Source: Verrucomicrobiota bacterium (GTDB lineage Bacteria; Verrucomicrobiota; Verrucomicrobiia; Limisphaerales; JADJPG01). From it: 64,000 bases of DNA. Under the pieces are notes generated by a model. The model saw only the letters and a program-made list of their open reading frames with translations. It made no database searches and was not told the origin of the DNA. The DNA lies in NCBI GenBank assembly GCA_016713365.1, contig JADJPG010000006.1, positions 62,001-126,000 on the forward strand, given 5' to 3'. Made by a program: the position numbers and the translations under genes. Positions 1 to 9,387 of the stretch are shown here, one piece after another (within the stretch, counting starts at the first letter, position 1; the number at the start of each line of letters is the position of its first letter).

Positions 1-236
1 TATCCGAAACGCCGAGCGGCTCCGCCGCCGAATAGTCGCGCAATCACCTTCGCGACGGGCGATGCAACGGTCAGTCTGTGAATGTTGCCGTAAGTCGTCG
101 CGAGCAACGACACCTGCCTCCCATCCGCGAGAACCAAATCCGCCTGCGGTCCCGGCAAAAGCCACGCCAGGAACCCGGCAACCAACACGAACGCCATCGC
201 CGCAAACCACCAGCGTTGCCAGACCGGCCGGTTCAT
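1..236 (-). CDS. Membrane-anchored hypothetical protein, partial (3' end outside window)
   Basis: The frame opens with ATG at 236 and runs off the left edge of the window. The first residues are basic and aromatic (MNRPVWQRWWFAA), followed by a hydrophobic stretch of about 20 residues, so it looks like a signal anchor or signal peptide. The remainder (LVLADGRQVSLLATTYGNIH) is unrecognised. Its ATG overlaps the stop of the upstream peptidase gene as ATGA, so it is the most distal visible member of the leftward ubiE/L,D-transpeptidase/peptidase operon. No function is assigned. Confidence 0.55.
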   Translation of the reverse strand, partial: MNRPVWQRWWFAAMAFVLVAGFLAWLLPGPQADLVLADGRQVSLLATTYGNIHRLTVASPVAKVIARLFGGGAARRFG

Positions 237-1323
237 GGCACCCGTCGCAAGTTCCGTCTCGCTTCGACCAGCAGTCTATTCAACCGCTGCGGCAGCTTCG
301 CCGTGAGCGCGCGATACTCATGCATCCGCCGCGCCGCTTCCACCAACACGCGAACCATGCCGAGCGCATCGGTGAGACTCACGAACTCTGCGGCAATGCG
401 GCCGGCCGGATGGCAGTTGTGATAATTGCCAAGCGCCACGCACACCGCCGCCGTTAGGTAGCCGAACTCCTGATACGCCGTCGCCTCGCACGTCCCGCCG
501 AACATCAACGCGCGTTGATAACAAAAGCTCGAATCGGATGTTTGGATCCCCGCCGCCACTTCGGCGAGGAACCGCATCGCACCCGAATCGAACGTCGAAG
601 CGCGGTCGCCGACGCGCAGGATCACGCCCCGCCCCATTTTGTCGGCGGCAGTTCCTTGCTCGTTTCGAGCGACACCACGAGCGCATCCGTCGGAATGAAT
701 TTCGACTTCGCGACTGTGAGCGCGCCTTGAAAGCCAACTTCCTCCGCCCGCGAGATCACGCCAATCACGTGTGCCCGCGCACGGGACAGCTTCAGCTCAA
801 TCAGTGTCGCAAGGATCGCCGCAACGCCGATCAAATCATCGCATGAGCGGCCGTGAATTCGACCACTGCGAACCGCGAAGTCTTCCAGCTCCCATACCTC
901 GAAATGAGGTGTCGACTCCGTTTTGCCGAGCGCACGATTCACGATGAGCTCAAACTGCTTCTCCTTCCCGATGCGTTTACCAAGCCGTGCTGGAATCGCA
1001 CCCGGCATCAACCGAACGGGAATGCCTGGCTTGAAATACGAATCCGGCACACCGCCGTTGAACTGCGCCAGCCAGCGCCGGCCGCCGAGCGGTTTGAGAA
1101 TCTCGAAACCAGGATGGTCCATGTGCGCCGCGAGCGCGATGGGCCGACCCGCCGACCGTGAACCGTAGGTCACGAGCACGTTGCCAAACGTGTCGCGCGC
1201 GAACCTCAATCCGTGCTCGGCACAAATCGCTTCCACTTCTGCGCGCACACCGTGCTCGTAAAACGGCGCGGCGGCACAGGACATCAGGCGGCGGGCGATG
1301 GCGGAGAATTCGTTCGCGTTCAT
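233..1323 (-). pseudogene. M42-type aminopeptidase/hydrolase, single frameshift
   Basis: The product would be a cytoplasmic zinc aminopeptidase of the M42 (glutamyl aminopeptidase/endoglucanase M) type. The N-terminal part shows the metal-site motifs AAHMDHPGF, RSCDDLIG and SRAEEVGFQGA. The C-terminal part shows the family ending GGTCEATAYQEFGY and ALGNYHN. The two parts lie in different frames that meet at an A-run on the minus strand (637-640): frame one gives ...PPTKWGGA-stop, while adding one A gives ...PPTKMGRGVILRVGD, which reads straight into the second half. A single-base loss, real or from sequencing, is therefore the simplest explanation. The start is either ATG 1323 (MNANEFS) or ATG 1341, inside the transpeptidase stop region. 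The gene is the third in a leftward operon. Confidence 0.75.
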
Positions 1324-1327
1324 GGTG

Positions 1328-1909
1328 TCAACGACGCGCAATCCAAACCAGCGTGCCGAGCGGCACTTGATCGTAGAGCGGAATCAAATCCGAAGCCGCA
1401 AGGTGAATGCAGCCGAGCGACTGCGGCCGGCCGAGCGTTGATTCATCCCAGTAACCGTGGATGTAAATGTAGCGACTGAAGGTATCGACCTTGCCGCCGC
1501 GGTTCTTGCCTTCCTCCATTCCCGCGAGCCAGAGAATGCGATGAACGATGTCGCCTTTCGGACTCTTCGGCGATAACCGGCCAATCGGTTTGCGCGCTTT
1601 GAAGATCGTTCCTTTCGGATAATCGCCACCAATCTTCCGCGCGATACGATGGAGTCCGAGCGGCGTGCGGTTCGAGTGAATGATCTGCCCAATGCCGAAT
1701 CGTGACGTAGAGACAACGAACCACTGGCGGAATTCGTAGACTGGAAAGTCACCGTTCCGGCTGCGTCGCGATGTTTTCTCAAACACGTTCATCGCCTGGT
1801 CCGCGACGGAGACGCAGAGCAAAAAGTGCGTCCGGCGCACGCCGAGCTTGGTCATCGTGCGTTGAAGCCCGGCGGGAAATTTCGGGACAGATTGCGTCGC
1901 TCGCTTCAT
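1328..1909 (-). CDS. L,D-transpeptidase (YkuD domain)
   Basis: This 193-residue protein carries the YkuD catalytic signature near its C-terminus: IHGYWDES followed by SLGCIHLAASD, which supplies the His and the Ser-x-Gly-Cys nucleophile region. Enzymes of this family cross-link peptidoglycan stem peptides or attach proteins to peptidoglycan. No clear signal peptide is seen at the annotated start, which is unusual for a periplasmic enzyme, so the start may be misplaced or export may depend on the short hydrophobic segment FLLCVSVAD. The ATG at 1909 overlaps the ubiE-like stop as ATGA, indicating translational coupling. Confidence 0.85.
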   Translation of the reverse strand: MKRATQSVPKFPAGLQRTMTKLGVRRTHFLLCVSVADQAMNVFEKTSRRSRNGDFPVYEFRQWFVVSTSRFGIGQIIHSNRTPLGLHRIARKIGGDYPKGTIFKARKPIGRLSPKSPKGDIVHRILWLAGMEEGKNRGGKVDTFSRYIYIHGYWDESTLGRPQSLGCIHLAASDLIPLYDQVPLGTLVWIARR

Positions 1910-2613
1910 GGCTTCACTCCGTAATTGATCGTCATCACACCACCGAGCAACGGCACAATCCGCACATCACGACAGCCCATCTCGCGCATCTTCGCAGCGA
2001 CGCCGTGCTGCGCGGGATAATGCTTCAGCGATTCGAGAATGTAGGCGTGCGTCTGGCTGTCCCCGCAGAACAGCCAGCCGAAGACGGGAACGAACAAACG
2101 CAGGTAAGCGAAGTAGAGCGCGCGCCAGACGGCGTTGTCCGGCTTGCCGAAATCGAGCACGAGCAACCGCGCGCCGGACTTCGCGACGCGCCACATTTCG
2201 CGCAAGCCTTGCTCCCAGCTCGTGAGATTGCGCAGACCATAACTGATCGTCACGACATCGAAGTGCCCGTCGGGGAATGGAATGTTCTGCGCGTCGCCTT
2301 GCAGAAACGATGGGCCGGCGCCAGCTCCACGTCGCCGGGCCACCGCGAGCATCGGGCCGCTGAAGTCCAGACCGGTCACCACCGCACCGCGTTGGGCGAG
2401 CGCGAAGGCGACATCGCCAGTGCCGCAGCAGAGGTCAAGCGCGGGACGACCGGCGAGCGGTTCCGCGAGGCGGACGAGACGACGTTTCCACCAACGATGC
2501 AGGCCGAAGCTTTGCAGGTCGTTGATGAGATCGTAGCGCGGCGCAATGGTGGCGAACAAATCGTTCACCCGCGCCCCGCGTTGCTCACCCGCTTCGTAAT
2601 ACCGGTTCGACAT
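1906..2613 (-). CDS. ubiE: Demethylmenaquinone/ubiquinone-type C-methyltransferase
   Basis: The 235-residue protein has the full class I SAM methyltransferase core of the UbiE/MenG family: an N-terminal NDLFATIAPRYDLIND, motif I ALDLCCGTGDVAFAL, acidic motif GLDFSGPML, the family motif ISYGLRNLTSW, and the C-terminal GGVMTINYGVKP. It would methylate the demethylmenaquinone ring in the last step of menaquinone synthesis, acting on a membrane substrate. The usual length is about 230-250 residues, so it is complete. It is the first gene of a leftward operon coupled by ATGA overlap to the L,D-transpeptidase gene. Confidence 0.9.
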   Translation of the reverse strand: MSNRYYEAGEQRGARVNDLFATIAPRYDLINDLQSFGLHRWWKRRLVRLAEPLAGRPALDLCCGTGDVAFALAQRGAVVTGLDFSGPMLAVARRRGAGAGPSFLQGDAQNIPFPDGHFDVVTISYGLRNLTSWEQGLREMWRVAKSGARLLVLDFGKPDNAVWRALYFAYLRLFVPVFGWLFCGDSQTHAYILESLKHYPAQHGVAAKMREMGCRDVRIVPLLGGVMTINYGVKP

Positions 2614-2718
2614 CTGGGCGAAAGGTAGCGGGGAGCAAGCGGAAGCTCAAAGCGCAAAGCGGAGTAGGCGGGATCGACTTTGAACTGAATCCAAACGACT
2701 GTCGAACGTTCAAATCAA

Positions 2719-3350
2719 ATGCTCATGAAGAGGACTATCTGCCTGATACTTGGCGTCGCCGTCGCTCGGACTCGCAGCCTTCCTGTTCTGGAGCACATGT
2801 TGCAGATCGTCTTTCCACCCACCTTGAATCCACAGCAAAAATCCTCGTGGGCGACCAGATCCGACTCCGCCGGATGGTCGATCGAATCCGACATCGAAAT
2901 CCTGCAATCAAACGAATCGCTCATCCAGGTCATTCCAACCTCGATTTGGCGAAGCGTTGGGAAAGAAATATAAAGAGGCGCGTTGAGAATTGATACAACC
3001 TACGCCATTCTCCGATCTCGGCTGGAAATCAAGGGTCTGGAGAACAGTAACATCATCGAGATCCGCGCTCGCAGCGGAGAGCCCAACGAAGCGGCGGCCA
3101 TTGCGAATGCCATCGCCAAAATAGGAACCCAACGCCTGCCAAACCTCGATGCCGCAGAAGGACAGCGAAAAACGAATCGGCTCACCCTGATCGAAGAAGC
3201 CACGCCCGATCTTCGCCCCATTCGTCCCAATCGATTCCAAAAACTCGCGTTCCCAATCGGCGGTTCGCCGCGATCATCGTCGGCGTTGCTTTGCTCATTC
3301 GGGCTTCCATGGTTCCAAAACGCCGCGGCCCGCCGCCGCTTCGCTCGTAG
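2719..3350 (+). pseudogene. Wzz-like chain-length determinant protein, decayed
   Basis: Pieces of one small Wzz-type (polysaccharide copolymerase) protein can be joined across three frames. An N-terminal membrane segment (TICLILGVAVA continuing in another frame as LGLAAFLFWS) is followed by IEILQSNESLIQVI, then in a shifted frame NLDLAKRWERNIKRR, then LRSRLEIKGLENSNIIEIRA and NEAAAIANAIAKI, a typical Wzz segment. In a further frame there is a C-terminal membrane helix FAAIIVGVALLIRASMV ending at a TAG at 3348-3350. At least three or four single-base shifts are needed, so the gene is most likely non-functional. No polysaccharide-synthesis neighbours are visible. Confidence 0.6.
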
Positions 3351-3438
3351 CCGGCGGCTTCCTTCACCCAAGCTTGCCTTCGCCGCGTGCCGGGGGTTGA
3401 CTCTCGCCATCAATCGATACGTGATTTGTTTTTGATTT

Positions 3439-4170
3439 ATGGCCGGACATAGCAGATGGGCGAAGGTAAAGCACTTCAAGGGCGGCATTGACGCCAAGCG
3501 CGCGAAGATCTTCGCGAAGCTCAGCAAGGAGATCACCATCGCCACGAAGATCGGCGGGGGCGACCCACACATGAACCCGCGCCTGCGCATGGCGTTGCTC
3601 AAGAGCCGCGAGGCGAACATGCCCAAGGAGAACATCGACCGCGCCATCAAGCGCGGCACAGGCGAGGGCGACGCGGTGAATTACGAGGATCTCACTTATG
3701 AAGTCTACGCGCCGCATGGCGTGGCGATGGTGGTGGATTTGAGCACGGACAATCGCAACCGCACCGCCGCCGAGATTCGAAGCCTGATGACCAAGGCCGG
3801 CGGATCCATTGCCACCGCAGGCTCCGTCACGCGACTCTTCCAGCGGAAGGGTCACATCATGGTTTCGCGCGAGGGCGCAAATGAGGACGCGTTAATGGAA
3901 GTCGCGCTGGAGGCGGGCGCGGAGGATTTCAAGGCGGAGCCGGAAGGGTTCGAAATTCTCACCGACCCGGCGAACTTCGAGGCGGTGCACAAGGCGATCG
4001 AAGCGAAAGGCATAAAGTGCGCGAGCGCCAGCGTCACTCATTTGCCGACGCTGACGGTGCCGTTGACCGATCCTGCGGAGTCCACAGCGGTGAGCAAGCT
4101 GATCGAACAACTCGAAGACCACGATGATGTGAAAGAAGTGTACTCGAACGCCGAGTTTCCTGACGTCTAA
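3439..4170 (+). CDS. yebC: YebC/PmpR family regulatory protein (TACO1-like)
   Basis: This 243-residue protein begins with the hallmark MAGHSRWAKVKHFKGGIDAK of the YebC/PmpR/TACO1 family and continues with NPRLRMALLKSREANMPKEN and ERGTGEG-like (KRGTGEGD) segments, then RNRTAAEIRSLMTKAGG. It ends with an acidic LEDHDDVKEVYSNAEF, also typical. Members act in the cytoplasm as DNA-binding regulators or as ribosome-associated factors that ease translation of proline-rich stretches; the sequence alone does not separate these roles. The length is normal. It sits 9 bases upstream of the MMPL exporter and may be cotranscribed with it. Confidence 0.95.
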   Translation: MAGHSRWAKVKHFKGGIDAKRAKIFAKLSKEITIATKIGGGDPHMNPRLRMALLKSREANMPKENIDRAIKRGTGEGDAVNYEDLTYEVYAPHGVAMVVDLSTDNRNRTAAEIRSLMTKAGGSIATAGSVTRLFQRKGHIMVSREGANEDALMEVALEAGAEDFKAEPEGFEILTDPANFEAVHKAIEAKGIKCASASVTHLPTLTVPLTDPAESTAVSKLIEQLEDHDDVKEVYSNAEFPDV

Positions 4171-4179
4171 AAGGCGTTC

Positions 4180-6984
4180 ATGGCTGCGCCAAAACAATCA
4201 CTCGGTGAACGGCTGCTCCTACGGCTCTCGGAACTCGTGTTCCGGCATCGCGCGTGGTTCGGCTGGCCGCACCTGGTCCTCGCGGCACTCTCGATTTGGT
4301 ACACAGTCGAGAACCTCGAGTTCCACACGAGCCGCAACGCGCTGGTCGGTGGCGAGAAGGAGTATCACAAGGTCTTCCTCCAGTTCCGCAAGGAGTTCCC
4401 CGTTGAGGACGACATCGTGGCCGTCGTCGAAAGCGAGTTGATGGAGAAGAACCGTCAGTTCGTGGAACGTCTCGGAGCGAAGCTGGAGGCGGAACGGACG
4501 ACGGTAACGGCGGAGGATGGCAAGACGAAGATCGAGACGAACTTGTTCGCGCATGTCTTCTACAAGGGCGACTTGAAGATGATGGGGCCGAAGGCGCTGC
4601 AATTCGTGCCGGAGAAAGATCTGCGCGCGATGCAGCAATCGCTCAACGATTTCCGTCCGTTCCTGCTGCAGTTTACGAAGGCGACGAATCTTGTCTCGCT
4701 CGTGAATCTGGTGAACTGGCAGATCGGTCACGCAAAGGAGGAGGCGTCGGACGAGAACAAGTCGCTCGTACGCGCGTTGCCGGCGCTGGAGCGCATCATC
4801 AGCCAGGCAACGGATGGATTGGTGCGTCTCGGCACACCGCCGACGCCGGGCATCAACGCGCTGTTCGACGGCAGCGAGAAGGCGGAGCAGGAACTTTACA
4901 TCACCTTCGGCAAAGGTCGGATCTACCTGGCAACGGCGCAGGCGGTTTCGGAGGAGCGCCGTGGCCTCGCGGTGCGGCGCATGCGCGAGCTGGTGCAGGA
5001 GACGCAGGTGGAGGTGCCGGGGCTCAACGTCGGCATCACAGGCGAACCGGTGCTGGAGCACGACGAGATGGAACAGTCGCAGAAGGACAGTACGCTTGCC
5101 TCCATCATCTCGCTCGTCATCGTCCTGGTGATTTTCGTATTCGGTTATCACGAGACGGGACGTCCGCTGAAGGCGACGCTGTGCCTGCTGGTCGGTCTCG
5201 CCTACACGATGGCGTTCACGACGGCCACGGTCGGGCACTTGAACATTCTTACCATCACGTTTTTTCCGATTCTCATCGGCCTGGCGATTGATTTCGGAGT
5301 GCACTTGATCACGCGATACGAGGAGGAGCTGCGCCACGGTCGCACCGAACGCATCGCGCTGGAGAAGGCGATGGTGAACACGGGAATGGGCATCTTCACC
5401 GGCGGCTTCACCACGGCGGGCGCGTTCTTTGCGATGGCCTTCACCGACTTCAAGGGCATTCAGGAGATGGGCATCATTTGCGGCGGCGGCCTGCTGGTAT
5501 CGCTGATTCCCATGATGACGCTCCTGCCGGTGCTCATCCTGCGCGGAAAACAAAACGTGCTGGATCATCAGCTGGGACCGGTGTTGGAAAAGAAGGCAGC
5601 GGAGGAGATGGATATCCGCGCCCGCATCGAGAACATCTGGCTGCGCCGGCCCGTGACCATCGCAGTATTGATGACCTGCTTGACGCTCGCCGCGCTGATT
5701 CCAGCGCAGAAAGTTAAGTTCGACTACAATCTGCTGAACATGCAAAGCGCCGGGCTCCCGGCGGTGTTGTTCCAGGACAAGCTCATCGAATCGTCACCGC
5801 GGTCCGTGCTCTTTGGCGCGATCATGGCCACGAATTCCGTCCAGGCCACGAACCTGATTGCCACACTGACGAATCTTCCGACGGTATCGACCGTCGATTC
5901 CATGGCGCCGTATTTGACAGAGGACGTCGGGCGAAAGCTGGACGTGATTCGCGAGATCAAGAAGGTGGCAACGGAGATTCAGTTCCAGAACGCGGACACG
6001 AACTCGGTGAACATTGGCGAACTGGATCAGGCGCTGTTTTCGCTGCACGGATATCTGGGATTGATTCTCGGCAAACTCGGGGCCGAGGAGGCGAGCCTTC
6101 GCGAACAGGTCACGTCACTCCGTCACGCGATCAGCGCCTTGCGGCAGCGTTTCTTGATGGACGATCGTTCGCTGGCAGCCGAGAAGCTCGCGCACTTCCA
6201 GCAGGCGCTGCTGAACGATGTTCATCAAACATTCACTTCGATTCAACAGCAGGACGCGGGTGGAAAGATGACGGCGGAGGATTTGCCGTCGACGCTGAAG
6301 AACCGTTTCGTCGGCGTGACTGGAAAGCATCTGCTGCAGGTGTATCCGCGGGAAAACATCTGGGACCGGGAGAATCAGGCCCGCTTCGTCGCGGATCTGC
6401 GCAAGGCGGATCGCTACGCGACGGGCACGCCGGTGCAACTTCTGGAATACACGACACTGCTCAAGAAGAGCTTCGAAGAAGCCGCGATGTACTCGCTGAT
6501 AGCGATTACTATTTTGGTGTTCATTCACTTTCGGAGCGTTTCGTGCGTAATCCTTTCGCTGATTCCTGTAGGAGTCGGCTTCCTCTGGATGGCCGGGTTC
6601 ATGGGTGTGTTCGGCATTCACTTCAATCCGGCCAATGTGATGACCCTTCCGCTCGTCGTCGGAATCGGGGTCACCAACGGGATTCACATTCTCAACCGGT
6701 TCGCCGAGGAGCTTCAGCCCAGCATTCTGGCCAAGAGCACGGGCAAGGCGGTGCTCGTCTCCGGCCTAACCACGATCGCGGGTTTCGGAAGTTTGATCGC
6801 CGCGAAGCATCAAGGCATCGAGAGCCTCGGCTATGTGATGGCAACGGGAACAGCGACGTGCATGTTCATCGCCTTGACGTTTCTTCCAGCGATTCTGAAC
6901 CTGCTGGATCGTTACGGGTGGTCGATAAAAAAAACCCAGCGCGATAATGCACAATCGACGCTGGGTCGGGAGGAACCGAGGTAA
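4180..6984 (+). CDS. RND/MMPL family exporter, HpnN-like
   Basis: This 934-residue inner-membrane protein has the architecture of the MMPL/RND superfamily. An N-terminal helix (about residues 25-45) is followed by a large periplasmic loop, then a cluster of membrane helices around residues 305-450 containing FFPILIGLAIDFGVHLITRY, the conserved RND charge-relay region. A second helix near 495 leads into a second periplasmic loop and a second cluster around 770-920 with LPLVVGIGVTNGIHILNRF. Members export lipids such as hopanoids (HpnN) using the proton gradient; the substrate here is unknown. The proximity to an MlaEFD-type operon supports a lipid-transport role. The last about 20 codons overlap a hairpin (see terminator). 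Confidence 0.88.
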   Translation: MAAPKQSLGERLLLRLSELVFRHRAWFGWPHLVLAALSIWYTVENLEFHTSRNALVGGEKEYHKVFLQFRKEFPVEDDIVAVVESELMEKNRQFVERLGAKLEAERTTVTAEDGKTKIETNLFAHVFYKGDLKMMGPKALQFVPEKDLRAMQQSLNDFRPFLLQFTKATNLVSLVNLVNWQIGHAKEEASDENKSLVRALPALERIISQATDGLVRLGTPPTPGINALFDGSEKAEQELYITFGKGRIYLATAQAVSEERRGLAVRRMRELVQETQVEVPGLNVGITGEPVLEHDEMEQSQKDSTLASIISLVIVLVIFVFGYHETGRPLKATLCLLVGLAYTMAFTTATVGHLNILTITFFPILIGLAIDFGVHLITRYEEELRHGRTERIALEKAMVNTGMGIFTGGFTTAGAFFAMAFTDFKGIQEMGIICGGGLLVSLIPMMTLLPVLILRGKQNVLDHQLGPVLEKKAAEEMDIRARIENIWLRRPVTIAVLMTCLTLAALIPAQKVKFDYNLLNMQSAGLPAVLFQDKLIESSPRSVLFGAIMATNSVQATNLIATLTNLPTVSTVDSMAPYLTEDVGRKLDVIREIKKVATEIQFQNADTNSVNIGELDQALFSLHGYLGLILGKLGAEEASLREQVTSLRHAISALRQRFLMDDRSLAAEKLAHFQQALLNDVHQTFTSIQQQDAGGKMTAEDLPSTLKNRFVGVTGKHLLQVYPRENIWDRENQARFVADLRKADRYATGTPVQLLEYTTLLKKSFEEAAMYSLIAITILVFIHFRSVSCVILSLIPVGVGFLWMAGFMGVFGIHFNPANVMTLPLVVGIGVTNGIHILNRFAEELQPSILAKSTGKAVLVSGLTTIAGFGSLIAAKHQGIESLGYVMATGTATCMFIALTFLPAILNLLDRYGWSIKKTQRDNAQSTLGREEPR
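6925..6966 (-). terminator. Leftward-oriented hairpin plus T-run inside the MMPL 3' end
   Basis: ACCCAGCG (6934-6941) and CGCTGGGT (6959-6966) form a perfect 8-bp stem with a 17-base loop. On the minus strand it is followed directly by a run of eight T (complement of the A-run at 6927-6934). This has the form of an intrinsic terminator for leftward transcription, although all neighbouring genes run rightward. It may protect the exporter gene from antisense transcription. On the plus strand no T-run follows. Confidence 0.4.
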
Positions 6985-7158
6985 AAACCTCAAGTCTGGC
7001 AAAAGATTAAGTCCACCAATGCCAATGTCAAACCCAACTTTTTACCTGCGTTCGACGCCGATCCAAAACCCGTTAACGCTATCGCCCACCGGCGTTCGTT
7101 CCGGCAGTTTTCTCATTTGTCCCGGCGAAACGGGGTGCTAATCATTCTCCTACGTTAC

Positions 7159-8631
7159 ATGTTACGGCGTCGCTCCTTACACTATCTAGGTCTTCTCAGC
7201 ATCGTGCTGACTTCCGGCGCTGGTCGCGCGCGGGCGACGGATATTCAGGCGGGTCCGCTGTTCCATGAGTTCAAGCTGACGCTCGATTCCGGCGAGCGAA
7301 TGGAAGCCGTCGGACCATTCTACTACGATCAAACGGTCGTGGACGATGGCAGTTCCACCCGCACCTGGGCTGTTCCCCCGCTCTTCTCGTATACCAAGAA
7401 CGAAGACGTCGATTACGAGTGGTTCGACTTCCTCTGGAAAGGAATCACTTACAATCGCTACGGCAGCGAGTATCGGTTTCAGGTCATTCAACTGTTCAGT
7501 TTCGCCGGCGGCCAGACCCAGTCCGAGACGAACGTCAGCCGCTTCACCCTGTTCCCTTTCTACTTCCAACAGCGCTCGAAGATTCCCGAAAAAAATTACA
7601 CCGCGCTTTTCCCGATCTACGGAACCATTCGCGGCCGAATCTTCCGCGACGAAGCAAAGTTCACGCTGTTTCCGATCTATCTCGGCACTCGCAAGAAGGA
7701 TGTCGCCACCGACAACTACCTCTTTCCGTTCTTCCACCTCCGCGAAGGTGACTCGCTGAGCGGATGGCAGCTTTGGCCCTTGGTCGGCCATGAGCACAAG
7801 GAGCCGACTTCCCGCACCAATCATTGGGGCGACACCGAACTCGTCGGCGGACATGACAAACGTTTCGTCGTCTGGCCGCTCTATTTGCGACACCACGCCG
7901 GCATCGGCACCACGAATGAATCGCGGCAACTCGCCTTCATTCCGCTGTACTCGCAATACCGTTCCGAGCAACGCGACTCAACATCCTACCTCTGGCCGCT
8001 GGGGTTCACATATACCGATGATCGTGCGAAACGCTTTCGTGAATGGGGCGCGCCGTGGCCGCTCATCGTTTTTGCGCGAGGCGAAGGTAAAACCGTTGAC
8101 CGCGTCTGGCCGCTCTACAGCAAGGCACGAAACGCCTCGCAGAGCAGCGGCTGGTATCTCTGGCCGCTCTACAAATACAACGGTCTGCATTCCCCGCCCA
8201 TGGACCGTGAGCGGCATCGCGTCCTTTTCTTCCTCTACTCCGACACGTCGGTAAAAAATACGGAGACCGGGCAAAGCCAGCGACTCACCGCGCTTTGGCC
8301 GCTCTTCACTGCAAAACGCGAACTCGACGGCCGTCGCCGGGTCCAAGTCCTCGCGCCGCTCGAGCCCTTCCTGCCGAACAACACCAGCGTGGAACGCGAC
8401 CTCTCGCCTCTCTGGTCTCTCTGGAGATCGGAGCGCAACGAAAAGAAAAATGCGACGAGCCAGTCGTTGCTGTGGAACCTCTACCGTCGCGACACCACGC
8501 CCGACTCCAGAAAATGCTCGCTCCTTTTCGGCCTGATTCAGTATCAATCCGGCCCTGAGGGCCGGCGCTGGCGCGTGGGTTACATCCCATTCGGCACGAA
8601 GAAGAACGCGACCGAACCCTCACCTCAGTAG
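7159..8631 (+). CDS. Exported LWPLY/FPIY-repeat protein, function unknown
   Basis: The frame is open from 7117, but ATG 7159 starts a standard signal peptide (MLRRRSLHYLGLLSIVLTSG...ARA), so I prefer it. The mature protein, about 465 residues, is built of repeated short modules ending in LWPL, FPIY, LFPFY, VWPLY, FIPLY or YLWPLY, spaced roughly 20-40 residues apart and rich in Trp, Tyr and Arg. Alternating aromatic, short-strand modules suggest an outer-membrane barrel or surface beta structure, but this is inference. It lies 9 bases upstream of the MlaE-like permease gene, so it may be an outer-membrane partner of that lipid transport system. Confidence 0.7.
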   Translation: MLRRRSLHYLGLLSIVLTSGAGRARATDIQAGPLFHEFKLTLDSGERMEAVGPFYYDQTVVDDGSSTRTWAVPPLFSYTKNEDVDYEWFDFLWKGITYNRYGSEYRFQVIQLFSFAGGQTQSETNVSRFTLFPFYFQQRSKIPEKNYTALFPIYGTIRGRIFRDEAKFTLFPIYLGTRKKDVATDNYLFPFFHLREGDSLSGWQLWPLVGHEHKEPTSRTNHWGDTELVGGHDKRFVVWPLYLRHHAGIGTTNESRQLAFIPLYSQYRSEQRDSTSYLWPLGFTYTDDRAKRFREWGAPWPLIVFARGEGKTVDRVWPLYSKARNASQSSGWYLWPLYKYNGLHSPPMDRERHRVLFFLYSDTSVKNTETGQSQRLTALWPLFTAKRELDGRRRVQVLAPLEPFLPNNTSVERDLSPLWSLWRSERNEKKNATSQSLLWNLYRRDTTPDSRKCSLLFGLIQYQSGPEGRRWRVGYIPFGTKKNATEPSPQ

Positions 8632-8640
8632 CACGAAGCT

Positions 8641-9387
8641 ATGTTTCAAAACGTCGGCGAAATGCTGGTCCTCTTGTGGCGCACCATCCAGGCGCTGCCG
8701 CAAATCGTCCGCCAGCGCCAGAAGGTCTACGATCAGCTCTTCGAGATCGGCAACGCCTCGCTGCTGATGGCCTGCGTGCTCGCATTGTTCATCGGCGGCG
8801 TCATCGCATTGCAAACCGGCCCCGTCCTCGCCGAGCGCGGGCTCTCCAGCGCGATTGGCGGACTTGTCGGACTCTCCATCTGCAAGGAACTCGCGCCCGT
8901 GATGATGGCCGTGCTGATCTCCGGTCGCATTGGTTCGGCCATGGCCGCGGAGATTGGCTCCATGCGCGTCTACCAGGAAATAGATGCCCTGCGGACGATG
9001 AACATCAATCCGATCCACTATCTGGTGCTCCCGAGGATCGTGGCCATCGCCATCTCGCTTCCGATTCTCGTGCTGTTCGCCATCCTCGTCGGCTGGTTTG
9101 GAGGCGGACTCGTCGCCGTGCTGAACGAGAAAATCTCCATCACCTTCCAGTCGTTCTTCGTGAATCTCCGCCTCGTCGTCGAGCTCGCCGATGTGTTGAA
9201 CGGCCTCTTCAAAAGCGCCGTGTTCGCCGTCGTCATCGGCACCGTCTGCTGCCATCAAGGACTTGTCACCATCGGCGGTCCGCGCGGCATTGGGCGCTCC
9301 GTCACCAAGGCCGTGGTCAACTCCATCGTGTTGATCCTGATCCTGGATTACTTCCTCACGCGGCTTCTGTTGTATCTCGAGAAATGA
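8641..9387 (+). CDS. mlaE: MlaE-type ABC transporter permease
   Basis: This 248-residue integral membrane protein matches the MlaE/YrbE permease family. It has about five hydrophobic segments, the central motif SICKELAPVMMAVLISGRIG and the following AAEIGSMRVYQEIDALRTM, which contacts the ATPase. In the Mla/MCE systems it forms a dimer in the inner membrane that moves phospholipids or other lipids between the inner membrane and the periplasmic MCE ring. Its stop overlaps the ATG of the ATPase gene (ATGA, 9384-9387), giving an obvious mlaE-mlaF-mlaD operon. Confidence 0.93.
   Translation: MFQNVGEMLVLLWRTIQALPQIVRQRQKVYDQLFEIGNASLLMACVLALFIGGVIALQTGPVLAERGLSSAIGGLVGLSICKELAPVMMAVLISGRIGSAMAAEIGSMRVYQEIDALRTMNINPIHYLVLPRIVAIAISLPILVLFAILVGWFGGGLVAVLNEKISITFQSFFVNLRLVVELADVLNGLFKSAVFAVVIGTVCCHQGLVTIGGPRGIGRSVTKAVVNSIVLILILDYFLTRLLLYLEK

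Noticed and set aside
637..640. Programmed frameshift in the M42 gene
   Set aside because: The A-run is short, there is no stimulatory structure that I can see, and many other genes in the window carry similar one-base indels.
4219..5745. 508-residue minus-strand frame
   Set aside because: Shadow of the MMPL exporter gene; His/Arg/Leu-rich composition with no domain.
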